Positions 1-10,723 of a stretch of DNA of 64,000 bases are shown piece by piece. The DNA comes from Macrothele yani (lineage: Eukaryota; Arthropoda; Arachnida; Araneae; Macrothelidae), in NCBI GenBank assembly GCA_039090855.1, contig CM077024.1, positions 63,635,594-63,699,593 on the forward strand. Direction: 5' to 3'. Under the pieces are notes generated by a model. That model was given only the letters and a program-made list of their open reading frames with translations, ran no database searches and had not been told where the DNA came from. Made by a program: the position numbers and the translations under genes. Every line of letters starts with the position of its first letter. The stretch's first letter is position 1.

Positions 1-1932
1 TGAGCATAAAAACAACACAACACACTGAAAGAAAGCAAAAATAAATAAATAAAAATGGAAATACACATTAGGGTGTATCACTTGTTTAAAATTTCTTGAC
101 CTTATTTTATGATAATCTCTTAACTCATGGCAGTTGCATCTGTGAACTAGTAGTTATTCAAAGTTTGCTATGCTATAACAATAGGCTAAATATGTAATGC
201 TTAAAAACTTGGAAATTTTAAGAAAAGAACAGTACACACAATATTAAAAAAATAAAAGATAAATAACATCTCTTAATTTTATATAAATTTAGTTTTACCC
301 CTTTAACAAGCACAAGCAATTTTCACTGATCGTATTAACATTCACCTTATCAGTAATTATTATGGTATCCAACAACTTTTTAACGGCATACAAGAATGAA
401 ATGGACTAGACCTATCTTCCTTTATCCTAGCTAATCAAGTCTGTGACAGTGTCATCTTTTCAACTGGAATTCTTACTTTTTTATGATCATGAGACCTAAG
501 ACACTGACATCATGTTGAAAGGATGCTTTAGATGATTCATTAGAAGACATTAAAGGCAGAGGAATTAATGAATGTTGCATTCCAGCAACTCCCAAGGAAC
601 TGGCCCACAGAAAGAAATTAATGAAATGGCTGGTACTCTTAAAGAGACAGTACTGGGTTCTGTTCATGCACCACCTCCAAAGAAAAGGAGTGAACCTTGC
701 AAGAATATCAGAGGAAGACAAATGAATTTACTATTTATCATTGCTGCTTCAAATATCTAGCTGGAGAAAAGGGGAAAACTCTGAAGATTGTGCAGCACAC
801 CTTCTGCTTCATCAGTAGCAGACAAAATGTTATCAAGGACTGGAAAAGAATTACACTCCAGCAAAAACACTATGAGCCAGGTCATCATTGCAGCCTGGAG
901 TTACCTCAGAGAGCAAGAAGGGAATACTGCCAAGATTCATAATAAGACTCGCTGAATGTAGGCTCTTAAAATCACAGAGAAGCAGGAATTCAAAGCATCA
1001 GCTTCTAGGGTCAACAAATTCAAGAAATGTAACATCAGTGTGAGAACTGTTACCCATAAGGTTGAAAGAATTATCTCAAGAAAGATAATTGTTGGAAGAA
1101 TTCCAACAAAATATTAGAAAATTGACAGTTGATGAAAAGTTTGCTCCAAGTCACTTTCAATGCAGATCAGAGCAAGTTAAGGAAATGCATCTACCTAAAT
1201 CTTAAGAACTTGGGAATGCAAAGCATGTGTAGAGTACGTATGATTGAATCTGTATTGGCTACAATCTATTCTTATATGATTATACATATTGTCTTTGTGG
1301 ACAGTGATGTTTCTTCACCAATGTATGTTCTCGTTGCTGAAGCTGCAGAGAATTCCTAGCAAACCACCTGAACAACCAAATATCAAAGCTCATATGAATA
1401 AGTAAGACCTGGAGACCTTCTACAAAGAAGTTTTCTGGATTAGCAAACCTAAGCAAGTGACTTTTCCTTTTCCACTAGAAGTGACCTTTTGGGATAAATT
1501 GATCCCACCTGGTTGCACTGAAAGGGTTCAACTGCTTGAAGTCTACTTTTTGGGCCTTACGAAAACTTCAAGTACACCAATGGCAAATTCAACATCTGGT
1601 CTCCAACAACTTCCTGAAACTTTTCACTATTTTGAGCTATGAGCATCTCTCTTTGAGAATCTGATCAACTTTACCTTTTATAAATTGCTGGATATCTGAA
1701 AGATAGGCCTGATAACTCTCCAACTTTTCTGAAATATTGTTTCACTTCATTCATCTGTTAATTGCTTGCAGTGTGATGAGGAAATTGGTGTATTCAAACA
1801 GACTCATTACATAAACACCACTGTTCAAAGCACTGCTTTTTCAATGGCCTTATTAACTGAAACTACTAGGAATATTTTCTTCTGTAAATACATTTTCTTA
1901 CTTAAAACATTGAATTTCTGTGATTTATCTTG
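1..1932. other. AT-rich sequence with decayed, unrecognised coding-like fragments
   Basis: I see no gene I can name here. Short open stretches on the plus strand between about 570 and 1640 have mixed composition unlike the flanking AT-rich DNA, and may be a worn-out transposon, but no family motif is recognisable. It lies downstream of the last host exon seen on the minus strand, so it is intron or 3' flank of that gene. Confidence 0.4.
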
Positions 1933-2104
1933 GACCACCGTGAGCAACTCAATGGGCTAATTTAGGGCCACTGGTTCCAGGAAAGGGAGAGAGCCAGTGC
2001 TGTAAGACAAACACAACACCCATGCTCCCCCCAGATTCAAACCCAGACCCAACTCTGACAAATGATCATAGCCAGCGCTTACACCACGGAGCCACCGAGG
2101 CAGC
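1933..2104 (-). repeat. tRNA-derived SINE, copy 1
   Basis: One of three related copies (others at 22218-22418 and 60659-60856). On the minus strand it begins with a tRNA-like head: an A-box-like block in the reverse complement of 2072-2100 and a degenerate B box (GGTTTGAATCT) near 2032-2042. The tail contains the shared block GAGCAACTCAATGGGCTA (plus strand, about 1942-1959). This copy has lost roughly 20 bases that copies 2 and 3 retain after that block. SINEs of this kind are transcribed by RNA polymerase III and moved by a partner LINE. Confidence 0.8.
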
Positions 2105-4308
2105 AATCATATCTTTCAAATGCAGTTGGTCCGATTCTACCCTGCATGTCACAATTTTGGAAGGTTTTCAGAGCGTTCGCTGAAGTACCTTTGTTTCATT
2201 AGACTAGTACAGCATTAAGTACTAGCCTAATTAAAAAAAAAACAACATACTAGTACTGAACGCTAGGCAAAGAATGCTTTCCTCTTGCCATTCCCAACAA
2301 TATTACATGGTCTTTTTAACATTTGAAAGGCTGAAGCAACATACTTAAAAAACCTGGTTGATGGACATATTGTGAACAGGTTACGTCTCACTAGGTTACA
2401 AAATTTCACAGTGGCTGTTGCATGTAACACAAGGGTGCTTTTCAGTGAGTAATGGGAAAGCTGAAGCTTCCACATAACATAGTAAATTGATCGAGAATAG
2501 CTATATTTTACCTTCTGCAGTAAAGCAGGGTTGCTACTACACTGTGACCTAGTTTCTCCTATCTCTGTTGTTAATTGCAAATGATGAACACAACATTTGA
2601 AAAAACTGGACTTACAAAAAAAAATAAAAATAATAACGAACATTAAGCAATTTTGAATGCTTTTATAACAGAAAAATGAAAAACAAAACATATTTTGAGT
2701 CCTGTATCATATTGATTTCACAATCAGGTGTTTCTGTAAACAGAATGTTACTTAAGCCTTCCTACTAAGACTAATTGCCTGTCTTCAAAATCACAAAGCC
2801 TTTTTTGTTTTTAAATTTACTATAATTAAATGGACCAGACATCTACAATACTTGTACACCAAATGTTATTTTTCGGCCTTTTAATGCTACAAATGATAAA
2901 TTTTTCCCTCGCACCATCAATTTTGTTCTATTAAAATTTCCACTAATATTACTCAGTCACAGTCAACACTTTTTTCTTTGCATTTTATTAAAAAACATGT
3001 ATTAACACTAATACTTCTAGGGTCTACTTCACAAACTAACCAGGGCATGTAAAGTAGGCCCTACAAGTGCACTGTTACTTAAATGAATGCTTAACTTTCA
3101 CATCTTTTCACCTGGTAGTTCACACTGTTAACTGAACATGAAGGCTTCTGTGACTGTTCTTGAAATGGAAATATTTAAATATATATAACTTTTTTATTTA
3201 TTTTATCAAGAACCACAACACAAAACAATTCATTGTTTGCAACTTTGCCTACAAGTACTTAACCAACGGATCTACCACCAGGTTTTTATTTATATACATT
3301 TATTTTACAAGATATTTGAAAATTTATTCTTCACTAGTTTAAGTAAACACACTACAACCTAAATTAGTAATCTCCAGCACTTGTGAAGAACGACAGTAAA
3401 AAAAAAAAAAAACCCTATCAACTTATGTGGAAGGAGATCAAAGTGCATCACTTCAAACCTGTACACCAGTACAACAATAACTCAGCTTAGCTAGAAGCAA
3501 ATATTAAAAAGAAGTTAAGCATTTAAAATAGAACAAAATCAGAGTTTGCCGAAAGAAGGGGGAATAACAATTTGTCAAAAGGTGAGACGACCTGCTTTGT
3601 AAAATTACACATTATAGAGGAACTTTTAGTCCAGTAACTTTTTTGATATACTTCAAAGACAAGAGTAGCCCATTATGAATTTAGCCCACTTCAGCCCAAT
3701 CTTCTTAAATTATGAGGCACAAAAATAAGTCTGAATGCATACTGGTAGAATCAATACTTAAGACATGATCAAGTCTTTACCCATAACACTTTTAGGTCCA
3801 TTATAGCACAGTCACAAACATTTGCACGGTCTTGAACATACACTCACTTCAACTAATCCTGGTTTGCCACACCATTAAACATTACTAATTTCAAAATAAG
3901 AAAATGACATGAGTCCAATTACTGGAATGCACCTATATGGTTTAAAGTTTCACAAAAACTAAATGTGTGAAGTGAGCTTTTAAAACTAAGGGGGAAATAA
4001 AAGTTATGTTAATTTTTGTGGTGTCACCCCCATAAGCCTTGTCAGTAATGCAGTTACCTACAATAGAAGCCACTTTACTACTGTGGACACTGATATCCCA
4101 TCTGTATTGGAGTTTTTACATCAACAACTAGATTTATAAATATTACTGATCAGATCAGGAGAAAAAAAAATGAATATGTGCATTGCTCAAAAACTATGAT
4201 AAAAATTCCCAAGGATATGGAAACAAACACATAATTTTAATAGATTTCATATTTTTTTCACCAAGTCAAATGAAAAATACTAGATGCATGGTGTATTATT
4301 AAACTCAC
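2105..4308. other. AT-rich non-coding stretch
   Basis: No gene, transposon motif or structured repeat was recognised. Open frames here are short and low in complexity. It follows the last visible host exon on the minus strand and is probably intron. Confidence 0.5.
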
Positions 4309-4374
4309 CAAGGTTGAAAGCTTGGACTGTAACATCTGCATTTCTTCGTAGCTGTATAAAGGCTGTTGTAATCC
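4309..4374 (-). CDS. Host exon C: UBAP2/Lingerer-like protein, 22 codons
   Basis: Read on the minus strand, this 66-bp exon is bounded by an acceptor (TTTTTAG before GGATTAC) and a consensus donor (GTGAGT). It encodes GLQQPLYSYEEMQMLQSKLS followed by two more residues, exactly 22 codons, phase 0 at both ends. The YSYEEMQMLQ core resembles the YGYDDLQMLQ-type segment in the C-terminal half of the UBAP2/UBAP2L/Lingerer family (ubiquitin-associated, RNA-granule proteins). It is in phase with the exon at 31037-31125, which ends in a whole codon. The donor shows that the gene continues below position 4309, probably outside the window. Family assignment rests on remembered similarity and needs a search. 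Confidence 0.7.
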
Positions 4375-5040
4375 CTAAAAAAGGATATTAATTAATAACA
4401 ATATTGTAAATAATAAAAAATTAAAAATTAAATAAACCTCACAACAGCAATATGGTAAAGGCATCTACGAAGCAAATGATAGGTCTAAAAATAAAAATAC
4501 ATAAATACTGGCAATCTAGCGAAGACTAGGTTTCTTATGAACACAAAAGCAATTCCTAATTGTTTCAATAAATCCAAAAGTCCAGCTAAAAATTATCAGA
4601 ACAATCAATCAACTTCAATATTTTAAATAAGTGAGTGTTCATATTCTTCACAAATACTAGCTTTAACACAACTAGTGTTACTGCACTAAAAGTATAGGCA
4701 GTTCTAAATAAATTTGTCATTTTTTTTAAAATTTGATAGCATTTTTAATATTTTTCAAATTCACCTTTACGGATTTTACAAAAATTATGTCAGTTGTGGT
4801 AGTCGGTACATACAAAATTGATATATTTCAGAAATTTCAGTTGATGTTTAGTTTAAAACCTGTAATAAGCTTCTTTTTTGCTGTTTTATTTAAATTTGTT
4901 AATATGCAGTTATACATCTTTGTGCATATAATATGATAATTTTTTTTATTATTCCAAAGCTGATGTTTCCAATTTAAATATTTTTAGGACATAAAAATAC
5001 AGATCAACTTCTGGATCAATCTGTAAATTTATATATATAT
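4375..5040. other. Intron sequence, AT-rich
   Basis: Between host exon C and the RTE element. No motif recognised. It ends in a TA-rich run at about 5030-5040, which forms the junction with the 3' tail of the LINE. Confidence 0.5.
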
Positions 5041-5054
5041 CATCATCATCATTG

Positions 5055-6690
5055 TCAACCATTATCAATCCACTGCTGGACGAAGGTCTCCCCAAGTTTC
5101 CTCCACAACGGTCTGTCTTGTGCCAGTCTCCTCCATGTCACTCCCGCATACTTTCGAATTTCATCCACCCATCTTCCATGTGGTCTTCTTCTGGGTCTTT
5201 TCCTGTCCCTTGGAATCCAATCTAAAATTTCGGCTGTCCATCGATGGTCTGTTCTTCTGGCAGTATGTCCAGCCCATTGCCATTTCAGGGATTTAACTCT
5301 GATCATGATGTCTTCCACTCTTGTCATTTTTCGGATCCACGAGTTCCTCTTCTTATCTCTTCTGGTTACACCAAGCATGCACCTCTCCATGCTGCTTTGA
5401 GTTGTCTGCAGCCTTTGTATGTCTCTTTTAGCTAAGGTCCACGTCTCTGCACCATACGTAAGCACTGGAAGGATGCATTGATCAAACACTTTTCTTTTAA
5501 GACATAATGGCATATTGCTCTTGAAAATTATGCTGTTTCTTCCAAAAGCTCTCCAGGCAAGTTTTGTACACCGATTAATTTCTTCATCAATGTGACCCTC
5601 ACTTGATATCTGCTGTCCAAGATAAACGTATGTGTCTGTTATCTCCAGCTTTTTTCCATCAATCGATAAATCTTCATTTCTTGTAAAAGCATTGTACATC
5701 ACTTTTGTCTTCTGAAAGTTCATTTTTAATCCCACTTCTTTACTCTTGTCAGCAAGTTCCTGGATCATACTCTGTAGCTCTGATGGGGTAGTTGCAAAAA
5801 TGACTGTCATCAGCAAAACGAAGGTGGGTTAGATAATCTCCATTAATCTTTATCCCTTTGTTTTCCCAGTTCAGTGATTGAAAGACATTTTCCAATGTGG
5901 CATTAAAGAGCTTCGGAGATATGGTGTCACCTTGTCTCACTCCTTTTCCAATTTTTATGTGTGTTGTATTTTCAAACAGCCAAATCTTTGCACTTGCATT
6001 TTCATAGATGTTATTAATAATATTAATGTATGCATCTTCAATACCGCAGGATTTCAGAGCCACTGCAACTGCTGATGGTTTCACCGAATCAAAGGCTTTT
6101 TCATAATCGATAAAAGCCATGCACAATGGAAGTTCATATTCCCTCGCTCTTTCAATTAGTTCTCTCAGTACGTGGATATGATCTATTGTGCTGTAGCCAC
6201 TCCTGAATCCAGCTTGTTCTCTCGGTTGAGCCATGTCCAGTGTTACCTTCAAGCGGTGTGACAGAACTTTGGTGAAGATTTTATAAACCACTGATAGGAG
6301 GCTGATAGGTCTGTAGTTCCTGAGATACTCAATGTCACCTTTTTTATGTAGCAAGATCATTGTAGCGTTGTTCCAATCCTCAGGAATTTTCCCTTCATTA
6401 AGGCATCGAGTGAAAATTTGGGCGAGTACTGTTTCGATTTCTCCACTTGCTTCTTGTATGATGTCTACAGTAATTCCATCTTCTCCTGGAGCTTTCCCCC
6501 GCTTCATGTTCTTGATTGCATGTACAACTTCTGCTGGAAGGACTGGAAGAACTCTGGTACTGGTACCTTTCATGATGTCTGGAGTACATGTATCATCCCT
6601 TTCATATAATTTGGAGTAGAAATCTTTCACTCTTGTCAAAATTTCGCCTCTATTTCTTGTTACAGAACCATCTTCTTTTCTCAGTGCCAT
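5055..6690 (-). pseudogene. RTE copy 1: reverse transcriptase, frameshifted at the FADD motif
   Basis: Two overlapping minus-strand frames make up the RT. Residues from 6690 to about 5800 include KAPGEDGIT, LLHKKGD, NYRPISLLSV, the palm motif AFIDYEKAFDSV, GVRQGDTISPKLF and LRFADD. Directly after FADD a missing base throws the frame out. Translation resumes correctly in the frame 5816-5055 (VIFATTPSELQ onward) through YLGQQISSEGH, LTYGAETWTL and an RTE-type C-terminal tail rich in Trp and Arg (WQWAGHTARR, KRPRRRPHGRW). The identical shift is in copy 3 at about 44010, so it predates both insertions. Confidence 0.9.
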
Positions 6691-8017
6691 AATCTGTTTT
6701 TTTTTCCTTACTGAGATGTCCCTTTGCTATCTTTAGGCTTTGGTTGTTTTCAATTGCTTTCCTTACTAGTTCACAGTTGAATTTCCTTACGTCTTCAGTG
6801 ATACTTTTTCGTACTGTCTTGCATAGCTCTATATATTCCACTTTGGAAGTCACATCTTCTTTAGTTGTCCTCATCACTCTTCTTTTTTGCATCAACATTT
6901 TGGTTTTTCCTGATAATTTGTTCACATGCAATTTGTTCTTAGACCCAGCTAATTTTGTTGCTGTTTCCATAAGAGCTTTGGTTACTTTTCTGTTAACTTC
7001 AGAAATATCCACTTCTTCCGATGTTAGGCCTTTTAAAGCAGAGAACCTGTTCTTCAGTTCCAATTTGAAGGTATTATGGTGTTTTTTAAGGTTGGTTATG
7101 TCAATACATTTTTTGTTTAGTCTTATGAGCTTGCTACGTTCGAGTTTAGTGTTGAGGTGCATCTTACATCTCACCAATCTATGGTCACTGCCTGTGTTGA
7201 ACTTGTTTAGCACACTGCAGTCTTCTATGACGAATTTTTTGTTACACATAATAAAATCAATTTCACTTGTCGTCCCATTTGGATGTCTCCATGTCCATTT
7301 CCTGTGTGGCCTTTTCTTGAAAAAGGAGTTCAAGATGAAAAACCCTTCTGCCTCTGCAAACTCTACGAGAGTATTTCCACTCTGGTTTCTGTTGCCGTGA
7401 CCGAATTTACCTACTGAAGTTTCATTCTGTTGCCGTTGCCCTATTTTTGCATTGAAATCTCCCATAATTATCTTCAAGTGCTGCTTACCTTTATTATTTA
7501 GATCACGAATTTCTTCATAAAATTCTTCAATTTCTTCTTCAGCATGACTTGTGGTGGGTGCACAAGTTTGAATAATCTGAGCCTGGTATCTTCTCGAGAG
7601 TTGGATAACGAGTCGTGCAGCTCTGTCAGAGGAACTTTCAACTTCTACAACTTTATCCTTCAGTTTCTTGTTTATTATAAATCCAACACCACTAGTTCTG
7701 CCAGTATCTGTCTCACGATAGTAGAAGAGATGTCCACTTTTCAGTTCAATGAGATCTTCTCCTTTTCTCCTTACCTCACTTAGCCCGACGATGTCCCACT
7801 TGATCCTTTGTAGTTCCTCTTCCAATTCAAGAAGCCTTGAATCAGAAGATAGGGAGCGTCCGTTATATGTAGCCAAGGTCAGCATCAGATGGCAGCCTAG
7901 TCCGGTCCTCCGGGGATTCTTAGCACCCTCTGCCTTCATGTCGCACTGGCCGCTGCCTTGGCCAGGTACATTCCAGCTGCCGGAGACTGAGGGCCAAGAT
8001 TTAAGTTGTGGAGTCAT
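6650..8017 (-). pseudogene. RTE copy 1: endonuclease (EEP) domain and linker
   Basis: A 455-residue open stretch on the minus strand. It holds an exonuclease-endonuclease-phosphatase fold: LATYNGRSL near the start, VGLSEVRR with the metal-binding Glu, IIMGDFNAKIG with the D-x-N pair, EIDFIMC, and the C-terminal GSDHRLV with the catalytic Asp-His pair. This domain nicks target DNA to prime reverse transcription. After about residue 290 the linker is basic. The frame is lost near 6690 at a T-run (A-run on the coding strand), and the RT portion continues in another frame. Copy 3 reads through this point as KGRKQIMALRKEDGS, so the shift is a mutation private to copy 1. Confidence 0.9.
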
Positions 8018-8177
8018 TTTGGAGGGGTTTGGCCATAACTCACCACGCTGGCCAAGCGGGTTGGTGAGTGTGGGATAGCATTTCCTCTAATCCCGATGGT
8101 ATAGTTATACCGCTATTGGCGGTCTATATATATATATATAGTGTGTGTACCGGCAACGTTTCTGCGTGATGAACGTT

Positions 8178-8845
8178 AAAAGTGATGTATAATGCTTTTA
8201 CAAGAAATGAAGATTTATCGATTGATGGAGAAAAGCTGGAGATAACAGATGCGTATGTTTATCTTGGACAGCAGATATCAAGTGAGGGTCACATTCATGA
8301 AGAAATTAATTGGTGTATAAAACTTGCCTGCAGAGCTTTTGGAAGAAACAGCATAATTTTCAAGAGCAATATGCCATTATGTCTTAAAAGAAAAGTATTT
8401 GATCAATGCATCCTTCCAGTGCTTACATATGGTGCAGAGACATGGACCTTAACTAAAAGAGACATACAAAGGCTGCAGACAACTGAAAGGAGCCTGGAGA
8501 GGTGCATGCTTGGTGTAACCAGAAGAGATAAGAAGACGAACTCGTGGATCAGAAAAATGACAAGAGTGGAAGACATCATGATCAGAGTTAAATCCCTGAA
8601 ATGGCAATGGGCTGGACATACTGCCAGAAGGACAGACCATCGATGGACAGTCAAAATTTTAGATTGGATTCCAAGGGACAGGAAAAGACCCAGAAGAAGA
8701 CCACATGGAAGATGGGTGGATGAAATTCGAAAGTATGCGGGAGTAGCATGGAGGAGACTGGCACAAGACAGACCGTTGTGGAAGAGACTTGGAGAGACCT
8801 TCGTCCAGCAGTGGATTGATAATGGTTGATGATGATGATGATATA
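8178..8845 (+). mobile_element. RTE-type LINE, 5'-truncated (copy 2)
   Basis: A 3' fragment of the same family as copy 1, in the opposite orientation and only about 50 bp beyond copy 1's 5' end. It starts inside the RT C-terminal region and ends with a tail of ATG/GAT repeats at about 8825-8845. Truncation at the 5' end is the usual result of incomplete target-primed reverse transcription. Confidence 0.9.
8182..8829 (+). pseudogene. RTE copy 2: RT C-terminal fragment, 215 residues, uninterrupted
   Basis: The frame is open from the truncation point to the natural stop. It matches copy 1's C-terminal region with scattered substitutions (CIKLACRAFGRN here, CTKLAWRAFGRN in copy 1). It includes YLGQQISSEGH, LTYGAETWTL and KRPRRRPHGRW. 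The lack of stops in 215 codons suggests a fairly recent insertion. It cannot act alone because the endonuclease and the catalytic palm are missing. Confidence 0.85.
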
Positions 8846-9160
8846 GCTAGTAACAAAGAGTAGACACTGTTCACCAGTAAGGCAGGTTTAATAGGCTTGT
8901 GAAATTAAGACAGTGGAAGACACCATAAGACTTGTGTGCCTGCATGTTATCAAATTAGTTTGTTTCCACAGGAATCTATGACGGATAGGAATTTTGGTTA
9001 CTTTTGGTGTCTAATATAAAATAAACAAACGAGAAAAATGACACTGAATTTTCGGTTGTTATGAGTGTGTCTTTTGAATCCGTTTTGATGTGAATTAAAT
9101 TTATTGAAGCTATTCAAAGTCAATGGAACCAGTATGGAAGACAGTAGTATCTGACTGAAG
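8846..9160. other. Unassigned AT-rich spacer
   Basis: No gene or repeat recognised between RTE copy 2 and the start of the tandem-repeat block. Confidence 0.4.
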
Positions 9161-9164
9161 AAAG

Positions 9165-9369
9165 AAGTTTTCCGATCAGGTTTTTATTCCTACAGATACT
9201 GCTGTAAATGGAATCATGAACTTTCACCCTCTGGTTGCAGACTTGTGCGTTAAGAAAAATTTTTTGAAATTATGAAAGAAACACTTCGCAGCAGAAATGC
9301 TCTCCAACAAAGAAAGAATTTTTAAAACCGGACTCTTAGACTACAAAGAAAGGAGAACACAACAAATAA
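9165..9369. repeat. Satellite-type repeat, left segment
   Basis: Related to the tandem array at 53290-54330: it shares the block GCTCTCCAACAAAGAAAGAA and a CTCF-like core (CACCCTCTGGTTGCAG near 9225). The same array resumes at 10589-10721 and 12267-12430. A mariner and a Tc1 element therefore appear to have inserted into one array. Confidence 0.65.
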
Positions 9370-10588
9370 CGTACCTAGGATTTCACATAATTGCCAACAT
9401 TCTGTATGACCTCTTGTCATCTGTCTATGAGTGGGTGAATCCCATGCCATAAAAACTCTTGTGCTTTAGAGTAAAAAAAGTCATGTAATGCTATTTTCAC
9501 ATTGTCCACATCATCAAAGGTTTGGAGAGTGAAGGCGTACTGTAATGATAAAGAAAAGTGGTAGTCCGTAGGTGCCAGGTTAGGGGAATACACCGGTGAG
9601 GTAACACTTCCCAACCAAAGTCCAGTAATTTTTGCCGAGTGATTAAAGCCCCATGAGGTCTAGCATTACCATGATGAAGAATCGTGCCTTTGCGATTGAC
9701 AAGTGCTGGCCCGCTTCGATGTCAGTTGTTCTCACAATCTGTCCAACTCTTGGCAGTAGAGGTCAGCATTTATCGTTCGGTTAGGAGCCAACACCTCCCA
9801 GTGGATTATTTCCTGGGCATCCCACCAAACACTGAGCTAAACTTTTTGGGATGCATTCATCCTTCTGAGGTTGATGGATAAGGCTCTGCACCTTGGCACA
9901 CAGTCCGTCGACGCTTTACATTATGGTACACACTAGCCATTTCTCATCACCCATTACAATTCGTCCCAAAAATGGTTCAGTTCTGTGACGAGAAAGCAAA
10001 GAAACACAGGTAACGATTCTTTCCTCTCACTGCTTTGCAGAAAGCTAGTGCAGAACCCAGTTATCAACTTGGTGATGAACCCAAGCGCATGCATCTGTCT
10101 TTTGACTGTTGTTCTGTGTACCGAAAACGTTTCTGCGAATTCCTGAATGGTTGGATGTGGGTCATTTGTTATGGCTTCGTCTACATCCTTGTCAGAAACC
10201 ACGGATGGACGTCCAACACGTGGTTGATCTTTACAGCTTCTGTATCCGTTCCGGAATTTCCGAAACCACATCGACATGAGCTATCATCAACTGCATTCTC
10301 CTCATACACTTGACAGATGTTGCGGCAAGCCGCAGCTGCAGTACTGCCTTTAGCAAACTTGTACACTAAACAATATCTAATGTGCTCCTTATCGTATGCC
10401 ATGTTACACCGTCCATGATTTCTGTTACGAATGACTTACAAACCTAGTGCCTCTATATGCTCTACTGCTCCACGCTTTATTGGCCGAAAATTCGGCATTG
10501 CAGCACCATCTGTGACATAACTACTCCGATCGCAATTTGCATCTATTATAAAAACGGGTAGAACTTTTGCACAGACTCAATACATCAG
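9370..10588 (-). mobile_element. Degenerate mariner element
   Basis: Limits are approximate. The right end on the minus strand reads GTGCAAAAGTTCTACCCG, similar to mariner inverted repeats containing GTGCAAAAG. The left end near 9370 (ACCTAGGATTTCACATAATT) is a poorer match. The region is flanked on both sides by the satellite sequence, consistent with insertion into it. Confidence 0.7.
9417..10402 (-). pseudogene. Mariner transposase, heavily broken
   Basis: Minus-strand pieces in different frames follow mariner order. The N-terminal part (10402-10181) has KEHIRYCLVYKFAKGSTAAA. The next (10277-9954) has WFRKFRNGYRSCKDQPRVGRP and a helix-turn-helix region (VDEAITNDPHPTIQEFAETF). The C-terminal piece (9614-9417) has [18 protein letters not shown], matching the YSPDLAPxDYHLF signature that carries the last catalytic Asp of DD34D enzymes. 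Frameshifts separate the pieces and it cannot be functional. Confidence 0.85.
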
Positions 10589-10721
10589 ACGCAGAAATTA
10601 AGACATACATCCCCTGGTGACCAAACCATTTTTTTTTTTTTTACCAAAAATTAGGAATTATATGGAAAAGATTTTCCATGAGCAAAAAGAATTTTTCAAA
10701 TCGGAGTTTTAGAAGCAGAAA
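10589..10721. repeat. Satellite-type repeat, middle segment
   Basis: Continuation of the repeat seen at 9165-9369, with the CTCF-like core ATCCCCTGGTGACCAAACC near 10608-10626 and the block TTTTTCAAATCGGAGTTTTAG at 10692-10711, which recurs near 54002. It ends at the TA dinucleotide where the Tc1 element inserted. Confidence 0.7.
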
Positions 10722-10723
10722 TA

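Larger units (their letters stand above)
5041..8125 (-). mobile_element. RTE-type non-LTR retrotransposon, near full length (copy 1)
   Basis: The element runs on the minus strand from a 5' end near 8125 to a 3' tail of repeated GAT/ATG units at 5041-5053, the short-repeat tail typical of RTE-type LINEs. It carries an apurinic-type endonuclease followed by a reverse transcriptase. Its 5' end closely matches that of copy 3 at 37862, which fixes the boundary. Both ends abut TA-rich runs. The coding region is broken by at least two frameshifts, so this copy cannot make a full protein. Copy 2 lies just beyond its 5' end in the opposite orientation. Confidence 0.9.

Noticed and set aside
473..1960. 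Several short open frames that could suggest a gene
   Set aside because: No recognisable motif, frames are short and overlap on both strands, and no splice structure is convincing.
2263..2691. 142-codon minus-strand open frame
   Set aside because: AT-rich, Phe/Lys-rich translation with no domain. Open by chance in low-GC sequence.
6744..7400. 218-codon plus-strand open frame in RTE copy 1
   Set aside because: It is the antisense of the endonuclease reading frame, and the same shadow appears over copy 3.
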